Of a DNA stretch of 6,773 nt, positions 1-5,340 are shown in pieces (the stretch's first letter is position 1; each line of letters opens with the position of its first letter). Source of the DNA: Actinomycetes bacterium. Its GTDB lineage: Bacteria > Actinomycetota > Acidimicrobiia > Acidimicrobiales > Acidimicrobiaceae. The notes under the pieces were generated by a model. That model had not been told where the DNA came from, ran no database searches, and worked only from the letters and a program-made list of their open reading frames with translations. The stretch spans positions 1-6,773 of the forward strand of contig JAJYFX010000104.1 of assembly GCA_021785315.1 (NCBI GenBank), written 5' to 3'. The position numbers were made by a program, and so were the translations under genes.

Positions 1-404
1 CTATAGCAGAAAATGGGCCGATAGCAATGTTTGCCACGCCCGAGCAGATGGTGATTCTGAACAGAATTTCGGGACTCATGTCTTTGCTCGAAGGTCACGG
101 CGACGTCATCATGAATCGTGCCGGGGCAAGTGATATATTGCAGTCCGCCCGGTTTGCCGAGATCTTTGCAGAGCGCCACAATTCCCAGCGCGGCTTCGCC
201 AAGCTGATGTCCCAACTTCTTGGTACCGAAGCGAAGATGCGCCAGTATCAGGAAGGGGAGAGGTTCGTCCACCGAGTCGAAGAATTTGGTGGCACTGATC
301 TGTTCAACAAAGTTTGGGAACGTCCGGAGAATCTTCCAGACATCGCCGATATTCGTGAACCGGATCTCTGGATAGAGCGAATGACGACAAAATCAGGCTT
401 TTAG
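1..404 (+). CDS. DUF2342 / zincin_2 putative zinc-dependent metallopeptidase, C-terminal part (5' end outside window)
   Basis: The reading frame is open to the left edge (first full codon at position 3) and ends at TAG 402-404, so this is the last ~133 residues of a longer protein. An internal ATG at 27 is not the real start: the residues before it continue the same domain. What can be seen is the conserved C-terminal block of the DUF2342 (zincin_2) family: a MSLLEGHGDVIM segment, then an Arg-rich helix, LLGTEAKMRQYQEGERFV, a FNKVWERPENLP stretch and a final EPDLWIERM. The HExxH motif typical of the family should lie upstream and cannot be checked here. The Glu and His of LLEGH may contribute to the metal site, which is inference. 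Family members are annotated as putative hydrolases or as 'coenzyme F420 biosynthesis associated'; their substrate is unknown. Association with tilS is common in Actinobacteria. Family assignment is confident, function is not. Confidence 0.85.
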   Translation, partial: IAENGPIAMFATPEQMVILNRISGLMSLLEGHGDVIMNRAGASDILQSARFAEIFAERHNSQRGFAKLMSQLLGTEAKMRQYQEGERFVHRVEEFGGTDLFNKVWERPENLPDIADIREPDLWIERMTTKSGF

Positions 405-498
405 ATATCCGCTATGGCGCAATTTTTTCAGGAATAGCTTGTGATTACATCGCCCAGCCTGGTTTTCTAACCTGAGCCATTAGGCGATATCGAAGTGT
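405..498. other. Intergenic gap before tilS; weak dyad, no clear promoter or terminator
   Basis: These 94 bases are the largest non-coding gap in the window and the most plausible place for a promoter of the tilS-to-lysS run. A short inverted repeat, ATCGCC (449-454) and GGCGAT (483-488), encloses a smaller GGTT-TTCT-AACC hairpin (461-472). Both are short and their stems are interrupted. A run of six T occurs at 423-428 but only a 3-bp stem precedes it, so it does not make a credible intrinsic terminator. I could not find a -35/-10 pair with normal spacing. Confidence 0.35.
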
Positions 499-1485
499 AT
501 GCTTTGGCAGGTGGGCATCGAAGCGCTGTCAAGGATCAAACTCGATGAGAAGGCCGGATTTGTTCTGGACAGATTGAGCCAGGCAGGCCTGAATCCCACG
601 CAGTTGCTTGGGCGCTGCACCTTCGAGCCTCACCCGCAAACAGGACTTCTGGAGGTCTCTGTTTCAGGCGGCGCAGATTCCGTTGCCTTGCTGATTTTGG
701 CATTCCTGTCCAATTCAAATGTGCGCGTTTGGCATCTAAACCATCAATTGCGCCCATCTTCGGGTCATGAAGCGATATTTGTCCAAAATCTTGCCAGCGC
801 ATTTTCGGTGAAGGTAGAAATTCTTCGCACAGAAGTCGAAGACGGCCCCAATCTCGAGGAGAGAGCCAGGGATAAACGCCGCGCCGCCTTCATTGATGGG
901 GTGGCGACAGGTCATACGGCTGATGACGTGTGCGAAACCATGATTATCAATCTCGTCAGGGGTTCAGGCCCCCGTGGGCTCGGTTCGATGGCCCCAGGTC
1001 CCCAACATCCGATACTTGACCTGAGACGGGCCGAGACTGAGGCTATCTGCCGAGCGCTTTCCATCGAGTTCGTTCTCGATGAGTCGAACATGGACCCCAG
1101 ATTCTTAAGGAATCGCGTTAGGAATGAGGTCCTACCGCTGCTGTCTGAGGTGTCCTGCCGCGATGTAGTTCCTATCCTTTCTCGTACGGCGCATATTTTG
1201 CGCCAAATTGCAAGCTATATTTCTTCCCAAGCTGACGGACTGGATCCAACGGAGGCTAAGGGACTTGCCGCCGCCGATGAAATCATCGCGACCGAGGCGA
1301 TCAGGCGGTGGTTGACAGATGAACGCGGGCACTCAATTTCCTACGAACTTGCTCAAGATGTGCTGAGGGTTGCAAGAGGTGAAAAAGGTGCCACTGACCT
1401 GCCCGGGGCCATCAGGGTACGCCGATCCAAAGGAAAGCTTTCGAAATTCGCCATTGGTCCTGCGAAGCCTGAGAGCCCAATCTGA
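499..1485 (+). CDS. tilS: tRNA(Ile)-lysidine synthase TilS
   Basis: TilS is a cytoplasmic N-type ATP pyrophosphatase that joins lysine to C34 of the CAU-anticodon tRNA-Ile2, changing its decoding from AUG to AUA and its charging from Met to Ile. The P-loop SGGADS is at residues 56-61, preceded by LLGRCTF (36-42), a lead-in I associate with acidimicrobial TilS. The second signature is GHTADDVCET (138-147), where the usual form is GHTxDDQAET. The block LRNRVRNEVLPLL (203-215) matches the conserved RNxxR segment. At 328 residues it holds the catalytic domain and a short helical part without the full C-terminal domain of E. coli TilS, as is usual in Actinobacteria. The start is uncertain: ATG 499 has only a weak GAAG nearby and gives about 20 residues more before the P-loop than mycobacterial TilS; GTG 511, TTG 574 and TTG 604 are in-frame alternatives. 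It is followed after 41 bases by hpt, the classic actinobacterial pair. Confidence 0.95.
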   Translation: MLWQVGIEALSRIKLDEKAGFVLDRLSQAGLNPTQLLGRCTFEPHPQTGLLEVSVSGGADSVALLILAFLSNSNVRVWHLNHQLRPSSGHEAIFVQNLASAFSVKVEILRTEVEDGPNLEERARDKRRAAFIDGVATGHTADDVCETMIINLVRGSGPRGLGSMAPGPQHPILDLRRAETEAICRALSIEFVLDESNMDPRFLRNRVRNEVLPLLSEVSCRDVVPILSRTAHILRQIASYISSQADGLDPTEAKGLAAADEIIATEAIRRWLTDERGHSISYELAQDVLRVARGEKGATDLPGAIRVRRSKGKLSKFAIGPAKPESPI

Positions 1486-1526
1486 TTGTTTTGAACCCTT
1501 GCGCATGAGCTAAGTTGATTCATGCC

Positions 1527-2090
1527 ATGAATTTAAATTCCACATCAGGTTCCAGCTGGGCAGAATCGGACCCGTCTTTGGGCGAAGTGATTCTTGAAGA
1601 GTCCGTAATACAAAATAAGATTAGCGAGCTGGGAAAGGTTATTTCTCAGGAGTACGCGGGTCGCTCATTGCTTCTTGTCGGAGTTCTAAAAGGGGCCTTG
1701 CTTTTTGTTGCCGATCTAGCTCGTGCCATCGATTTGCCCGTCGAATTCGATTTCATGGCTGTGTCCTCCTACGGAGTGACCACCAAAACCTCAGGAGTGG
1801 TTCGGATCGTTAAAGACCTTGACACGGATCTGACAGGCAAAGACGTGTTGATAGTCGAAGAAATTGTCGATTCCGGTTTGACGCTTTCATATCTTGTCCG
1901 CAATCTGCAAGCTCGAAAGGCAAGATCGGTTCAGGTATGTGCGCTGCTGGTCAAGGATGGCTTGCAGCCGCCCGGGCTCGACATTGCCTACACTGGATTT
2001 GTGATACCACCGGTATTTGTCGTTGGTTATGGGCTCGATTTAGCCGAAAAATACCGAAATCTTCCATACGTGGCGGTTTATAAAGACTAA
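1527..2090 (+). CDS. hpt: Hypoxanthine(-guanine) phosphoribosyltransferase
   Basis: This enzyme transfers phosphoribose from PRPP to hypoxanthine and guanine, giving IMP and GMP in purine salvage. Numbering from ATG 1527 (187 residues): [13 protein letters not shown] (48-60) forms the PPi-binding loop, FMAVSSYG (76-83) the flexible-loop start, [14 protein letters not shown] (107-120) the PRPP loop with the catalytic base Asp115, LLVKDG (130-135) the purine-contacting Lys133, and [21 protein letters not shown] (164-184) the C-terminal signature. The PRPP loop has Glu-Glu where nearly all relatives have Glu-Asp (human E133-D134), a conservative but unusual change. TTG 1515 is an in-frame start four codons earlier; I prefer the ATG because relatives rarely extend further and neither start has a Shine-Dalgarno sequence. 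It lies between tilS and folE, 16 bases before folE, with ftsH, the usual next gene, absent. Confidence 0.95.
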   Translation: MNLNSTSGSSWAESDPSLGEVILEESVIQNKISELGKVISQEYAGRSLLLVGVLKGALLFVADLARAIDLPVEFDFMAVSSYGVTTKTSGVVRIVKDLDTDLTGKDVLIVEEIVDSGLTLSYLVRNLQARKARSVQVCALLVKDGLQPPGLDIAYTGFVIPPVFVVGYGLDLAEKYRNLPYVAVYKD

Positions 2091-2092
2091 TG

Positions 2093-2098
2093 AAGAGG
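2093..2098 (+). promoter_or_regulatory. Ribosome binding site of folE
   Basis: AAGAGG lies 8 bases before ATG 2107, directly after the hpt stop codon. It fixes the folE start and shows that folE has its own initiation signal inside the short hpt-folE gap. Confidence 0.6.
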
Positions 2099-2106
2099 TT
2101 CTTGGT

Positions 2107-2724
2107 ATGGCTAATGAATCCGCAAATGGCAGTAAGCAGCCTCAATTTCAAAAGGAGAGAGTTCAGCAGCTGATCGCCGAACTCATCGAAGCCTTGGGAG
2201 AGGATCCCAAACGGGAGGGGCTAAAGATGACTCCCTACCGGGTGGCGGAGATGTTTGAAGAATTGCTGTCTGGAACCAACCAGCCAAGCGCGAGCTTTCT
2301 CGGATCAATGTTTCCCGCCGGTCACGAAGAAATGGTTATTTTAAGGGACATATCGTTTTTTTCCATGTGTGAGCATCATCTCCTGCCATTTTTCGGAGAC
2401 GTTCATGTCGCTTACATCCCAAACGAATCCGGTCATATAGCAGGTCTTTCAGGTATAGCCAGACTTGTCGATGGGGTGTCTAGGAGGCTGCAGGTCCAGG
2501 AGCGCTTCACAACGGAAATAGCCAATGCTATTCAAGCCTCGATGAAGCCGAAAGGAGTCTTGGTGGTAGTGGAAGCCGAGCATTTGTGCATGTCGATGCG
2601 AGGGTCGAAAAAAGTGGGCGCAAGAGCGATGACGTCCGCGGTGCGCGGCGCGTTCCAGAAAGACGGCATCACAAGGGCAGAGGCACTCGAACTGATTAGA
2701 AAGGGACGAGATGCGACCCGCTGA
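2107..2724 (+). CDS. folE: GTP cyclohydrolase I (type IA)
   Basis: FolE opens and rearranges GTP to 7,8-dihydroneopterin triphosphate and formate, the first step of tetrahydrofolate synthesis; the family works as a toroidal decamer in the cytoplasm. The 205-residue length is typical of actinobacterial FolE. Zinc ligands are visible: Cys88 and His91 in [12 protein letters not shown] (86-97), and Cys161 in EHLCMSMRG (158-166). Also present are the substrate-site HVAYIPN (100-106), the LQVQERFT segment (128-135) and the RAMTSAVRG tail (173-181). All three zinc ligands mark the zinc-dependent IA form rather than the metal-promiscuous IB type. The N-terminal ~20 residues are variable and polar. 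The 3' end overlaps folP by 14 bases, which suggests translational coupling. In most Actinobacteria ftsH lies immediately upstream; here hpt does. Confidence 0.97.
   Translation: MANESANGSKQPQFQKERVQQLIAELIEALGEDPKREGLKMTPYRVAEMFEELLSGTNQPSASFLGSMFPAGHEEMVILRDISFFSMCEHHLLPFFGDVHVAYIPNESGHIAGLSGIARLVDGVSRRLQVQERFTTEIANAIQASMKPKGVLVVVEAEHLCMSMRGSKKVGARAMTSAVRGAFQKDGITRAEALELIRKGRDATR
2698..2704 (+). promoter_or_regulatory. Ribosome binding site of folP inside folE
   Basis: AGAAAGG, complementary over seven bases to a typical actinobacterial 16S rRNA 3' end, lies within the last codons of folE and 6 bases before ATG 2711. It supports the folP start that overlaps folE by 14 bases. Confidence 0.55.
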
Positions 2725-3556
2725 GGCTATTAAGTTTTCCGACCGGGCTCTCGGCATTGAACGGGGGATCATGGGCATATTAAATGTCACGCCCGATTCG
2801 TTTTCCGATGGCGGTCGATATTTTGACATACAGGCTGCTATAGAGCGTGGCCGTCAGCTTGCCGAAATGGGTGCAGACATAATTGATGTCGGCGGAGAGT
2901 CCTCACGCCCTGGTTCAGCGTCGGTTCCAGTGGAAGAGGAACTGCGGCGGGTCATTCCGGTGATTGAGGAGCTTTCGAAAAGTTGCAGGGTTTCAGTTGA
3001 CACCTTCAAGCCAGAGGTCGCCGCTAAGGCCGCTGAGGCCGGTGCTACCCTGATCAATGACATAAGCGCGAGTCTTGCGCAGATCGCCGCTGAATATGGA
3101 GTTGGTTGGGTGGCCATGCACATGCAGGGGAGCCCGCAGACCATGCAGCGCAATCCTCATTATGAAGATGTCGTCAAAGAGGTGTACGACTACCTGCAGC
3201 ACAAGATCGACTGGGCTAGAAATCTTGGAGTCGAAGAGATTTGGGCTGATCCTGGAATCGGTTTTGGAAAGAATCTTCAGCACAATCTTTCCCTTGTAGG
3301 CGGGCTTGACAAGCTAGCGGACCTCGGCGTGCCAATTTTGGTCGGGACCTCGCGCAAAGCATTTCTTGGGAAGCTCGCAAAAGCGTCGACGGGATTTGAA
3401 GTACCGCCAATCCAGCGGACTGAAGTGTCAGTGTCGTCGTGCGCATGGTGTTTTCTGCATGGAGCGACAATGATGCGGGTGCATGACGTGGCAGCGACAA
3501 AGGAGCTGCTGACTCTGCTGTCCTGGCATCCCGGCGAATATTCCAAGTTGAGCTGA
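2711..3556 (+). CDS. folP: Dihydropteroate synthase
   Basis: FolP condenses 6-hydroxymethyl-dihydropterin diphosphate with p-aminobenzoate to form 7,8-dihydropteroate; it is the target of sulfonamides. The TIM-barrel landmarks appear in order over 281 residues: loop 1 [11 protein letters not shown] (25-35), loop 2 GGESSRPGS (61-69), SVDT with the pterin-binding Asp97, IND (115-117), [11 protein letters not shown] (136-146), DPGIGFGK with Asp180 and Lys187, SRKAFLG (214-220), and RVHDV (256-260). Two positions differ from the common pattern: loop 2 has SS for ST, and the region before RVHDV reads RTEVS where RxEGS/T is usual. Phe31 and Pro67, positions where changes give sulfonamide resistance in other bacteria, have the ordinary residues, so sulfonamide sensitivity is the default inference. 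The start is set by overlap with folE and a strong RBS. A 2-base gap separates it from folB. Confidence 0.96.
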   Translation: MRPAEAIKFSDRALGIERGIMGILNVTPDSFSDGGRYFDIQAAIERGRQLAEMGADIIDVGGESSRPGSASVPVEEELRRVIPVIEELSKSCRVSVDTFKPEVAAKAAEAGATLINDISASLAQIAAEYGVGWVAMHMQGSPQTMQRNPHYEDVVKEVYDYLQHKIDWARNLGVEEIWADPGIGFGKNLQHNLSLVGGLDKLADLGVPILVGTSRKAFLGKLAKASTGFEVPPIQRTEVSVSSCAWCFLHGATMMRVHDVAATKELLTLLSWHPGEYSKLS

Positions 3557-3558
3557 CA

Positions 3559-3918
3559 ATGGATACAGTTTTTCTGCGTGGGATCAAAGTGGCAGCCAGA
3601 CATGGCGTGCTTGATTCCGAAAAGGCCAACCTTCAGCCTTTCGAAATCGATTTGGCTGTTCGCGGCGACTTTCGCAGGGCGGGCCAAACCGATGATCTGG
3701 ATGATGCGGTTGACTATTCGATGCTGGGAAAAGTGGCAATAGAAGTAGCAACTTCCAATGTCTTCAACTTGATCGAAGCGCTAGCTGAAGCAATCGCGCG
3801 AGATCTGCTTTCTCTTCCCAAGATTGCCGAGGTAGAGGTAACTGTTAGAAAAATGCAGCCTCCAGTTGCGTTTGGGCTCGACCACGCTGGCGTGACTCTT
3901 AGGAGAACGCTTGACTAG
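3559..3918 (+). CDS. folB: Dihydroneopterin aldolase
   Basis: FolB cleaves 7,8-dihydroneopterin to 6-hydroxymethyl-7,8-dihydropterin and glycolaldehyde. The 119-residue length is standard for this small tunnel-fold enzyme. Diagnostic residues are visible: HGVLDSEK (15-22) carrying the conserved Glu21, QPFEIDL (26-32), the Tyr of DYSMLGK (52-58), NLIEALAEAIA (70-80), which binds the pterin through Glu73, and the catalytic Lys98 in VRKMQPP, where KP is more usual than KM. The ATG has only a weak GAG upstream and lies two bases after the folP stop, so translation probably depends on coupling. Its end overlaps folK by 8 bases. Together with FolE, FolP and FolK it provides all named steps from GTP to dihydropteroate except the dihydroneopterin triphosphate dephosphorylation, for which no gene is present here. 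Confidence 0.95.
   Translation: MDTVFLRGIKVAARHGVLDSEKANLQPFEIDLAVRGDFRRAGQTDDLDDAVDYSMLGKVAIEVATSNVFNLIEALAEAIARDLLSLPKIAEVEVTVRKMQPPVAFGLDHAGVTLRRTLD
3901..3906 (+). promoter_or_regulatory. Ribosome binding site that decides the TTG start of folK
   Basis: AGGAGA, inside the last codons of folB, sits with AGGAG ending 5 bases before TTG 3911. There is no in-frame ATG or GTG near the expected N-terminus, so this site makes the TTG the credible start. Confidence 0.65.
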
Positions 3919-4411
3919 CACTTATCTGGCACTGGGTTCAAATCTTGGATCGAGAATCGACTATTTGCTCGAAGCAGTGCATGCGCTTAATGCCCCGGTT
4001 CGTTGTTCCAGGGTGTATGAGACTGCTCCAGTGCAAGCTCCGGCTGGCTCGGGACCGTTCTTGAACGCTGCTGTTGAGGTTGACTTCAAAGCCGACCCCA
4101 AGGCGCTTCTTGAACTGGTCAATCGGCTGGAATCGCAGGCAAACCGTGTTCGCGTCCAACCGCACGGGCCTCGCACGCTTGACGTGGATGTGATATATGT
4201 CGAGGGGATGGTTTCAAGCGATCCGCAAATGACTGTGCCACACCCGCGATGCTCTGAAAGAGCTTTCGTTATAGCGCCCTTAATGGATATTGACCCAGAA
4301 CTTGCTCGGCGCCTGAATCCGGAAATGTCGGCCATTCTCCAACAGGCTGCAGATCTCGGGCTATCGGAGGTTTATCCAGGCGTGAGTATCTACGGCGGGC
4401 CGCTTTGCTGA
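3911..4411 (+). CDS. folK: 6-hydroxymethyl-7,8-dihydropterin pyrophosphokinase (HPPK)
   Basis: FolK moves pyrophosphate from ATP to 6-hydroxymethyl-7,8-dihydropterin, giving the substrate of FolP. Translated from TTG 3911 it has 166 residues, matching the family. Visible motifs are YLALGSNLG (5-13), SRVYETAPV (33-41), FLNAAV (50-55), GPRTLDVDVIY (86-96) with the two magnesium-binding Asp residues 91 and 93, and PHPRCSERAFVIAPL (110-124). In the ATP-binding segment before GPRTLD, the usual GRxR reads NRVR (78-81), so a conserved Gly is replaced by Asn; flanking arginines remain. The start overlaps the folB stop by 8 bases and is supported by AGGAG at 3901-3905. The 45 bases after its stop lead to panC; in many Actinobacteria other genes lie there. 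Confidence 0.95.
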   Translation: MTSTYLALGSNLGSRIDYLLEAVHALNAPVRCSRVYETAPVQAPAGSGPFLNAAVEVDFKADPKALLELVNRLESQANRVRVQPHGPRTLDVDVIYVEGMVSSDPQMTVPHPRCSERAFVIAPLMDIDPELARRLNPEMSAILQQAADLGLSEVYPGVSIYGGPLC

Positions 4412-4446
4412 GATTTAGAATTGGATTTCGAAGGGTTCATTTTTTT

Positions 4447-4452
4447 GAGGAG
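4447..4452 (+). promoter_or_regulatory. Ribosome binding site favouring the GTG 4457 start of panC
   Basis: GAGGAG lies 4 bases before GTG 4457, slightly close but the best match in the folK-panC gap. The alternative TTG 4421 has no comparable site, and only the GTG gives the standard distance to the nucleotide-binding HxGH motif. Confidence 0.55.
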
Positions 4453-4456
4453 CAGC

Positions 4457-5317
4457 GTGAATCGGATTATTAAAGCCAAAGAATTCCAGGCCGAGTGCGA
4501 GAGCCTGCGGTTGGAAGGCAGGACAATTGGGCTGGTTCCTACTATGGGAGCGCTGCACAGTGGTCATCGGCAGCTGATAACGATGGCTCGAGAGCAGTGC
4601 GACATAGTGGCTGTTTCAATTTTTGTAAATGAGCTTCAATTCGATAATCCAGTCGACCTCGAGAAATATCCTCGCGCTATAGATAAGGATCTGGAAATAG
4701 CCAGTTCACACGGGGTTGATTTAGTATTTACTCCAGAGTCCGAGGACATGCACCCACGGCCGACACTTTTCCGAATCGAAGTTGACCGCCTGGGTGACAT
4801 CCTTGAAGGTGCGTCAAGGCCGGGACATTTTGCTGGAGTCGCGACAGTCGTGGCAAAGCTGTTTACTCTCACTGGAAGATGCAAGGCGTATTTTGGCGAA
4901 AAGGATTTCCAACAACTCTCTGTTATTTCGCGCATGGTCGAAGAGATGCATTTCGCCGTTGAAATTGTTCCCGTACCCATCGTTCGGGATGCAAATGGGC
5001 TAGCGCTTTCGTCGCGGAATCTTCGCTTGGATTCGGAGCAGCTAAAGTCCGCGCTATCCTTGTCGCGGGCCCTTTTTACCGCCCGCGACGCGATAGCTGG
5101 CGGAGAGAAGGAAACAGGGAAGATAGAAGACTTGATGGTGCATGAGCTCAGGCATGAGATCCCGGGGATTGCAAAATCCAACCAGCCAGTGCTCGACTAC
5201 GCTTTAGTGGTCGATCCTCTCACTCTTGTTGAGCCGGAGCGGATCGACGGGCCGGTGAGGCTGCTGGTTGCCGCACGGGTCGGCAGCGTGAGGCTGATAG
5301 ATAATATTGGCGTGTAG
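4457..5317 (+). CDS. panC: Pantothenate synthetase (pantoate-beta-alanine ligase)
   Basis: PanC activates pantoate with ATP to pantoyl adenylate and couples it to beta-alanine, giving pantothenate. From GTG 4457 it has 286 residues, the family norm, with the VPTMGALHSGH signature at 27-37 (HxGH nucleotide site at 34-37), very close to its place in E. coli PanC. A longer frame begins at TTG 4421 and adds 12 hydrophobic residues with no family counterpart. Further motifs are SIFVNELQF (54-62), RPGHFAGVATVVAKLF (111-126), GEKDFQQL (127-134) with Lys129, Asp130 and Gln133, and LALSSRN (172-178). The second motif has Glu where SIFVNPxQF is nearly universal; the pantoate-contacting Asn58 and Gln61 are kept. 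The last domain (VLDYALVVDPLTL) is complete. CoaX, the next enzyme of CoA synthesis, follows 23 bases later. No panD or panB is present in the window. Confidence 0.95.
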   Translation: MNRIIKAKEFQAECESLRLEGRTIGLVPTMGALHSGHRQLITMAREQCDIVAVSIFVNELQFDNPVDLEKYPRAIDKDLEIASSHGVDLVFTPESEDMHPRPTLFRIEVDRLGDILEGASRPGHFAGVATVVAKLFTLTGRCKAYFGEKDFQQLSVISRMVEEMHFAVEIVPVPIVRDANGLALSSRNLRLDSEQLKSALSLSRALFTARDAIAGGEKETGKIEDLMVHELRHEIPGIAKSNQPVLDYALVVDPLTLVEPERIDGPVRLLVAARVGSVRLIDNIGV

Positions 5318-5327
5318 ATACGTATGT

Positions 5328-5333
5328 AAAGGT
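5328..5333 (+). promoter_or_regulatory. Ribosome binding site of coaX
   Basis: AAAGGT in the panC-coaX gap ends 7 bases before ATG 5341, and supports that start. Confidence 0.5.
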
Positions 5334-5340
5334 CTGGGCG

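Noticed and set aside
27..404. Complete small protein of 125 residues starting at ATG 27
   Set aside because: The frame is open to the window edge and the residues before the ATG belong to the same conserved DUF2342 segment, so this is a truncated larger gene.
411..428. Possible intrinsic terminator after the DUF2342 gene: a small CGC-TATG-GCG stem followed by six T
   Set aside because: The stem has only three base pairs, far too weak for a terminator.
3400..3450. Possible frameshift in folP where the sequence departs from the consensus before RVHDV
   Set aside because: The segment aligns residue for residue with other DHPS proteins from the Arg to RVHDV without a gap.
3216..3687. Long open frames on the minus strand opposite folP and folB (up to 137 codons)
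   Set aside because: They lie opposite well-recognised enzymes, show no recognisable family motifs, and no RBS or promoter context supports them.
4636..5181. 181-codon minus-strand frame opposite panC
   Set aside because: Its Ser/Arg/Pro-rich translation is typical of antisense shadow of a coding frame, and the + strand carries complete PanC motifs.
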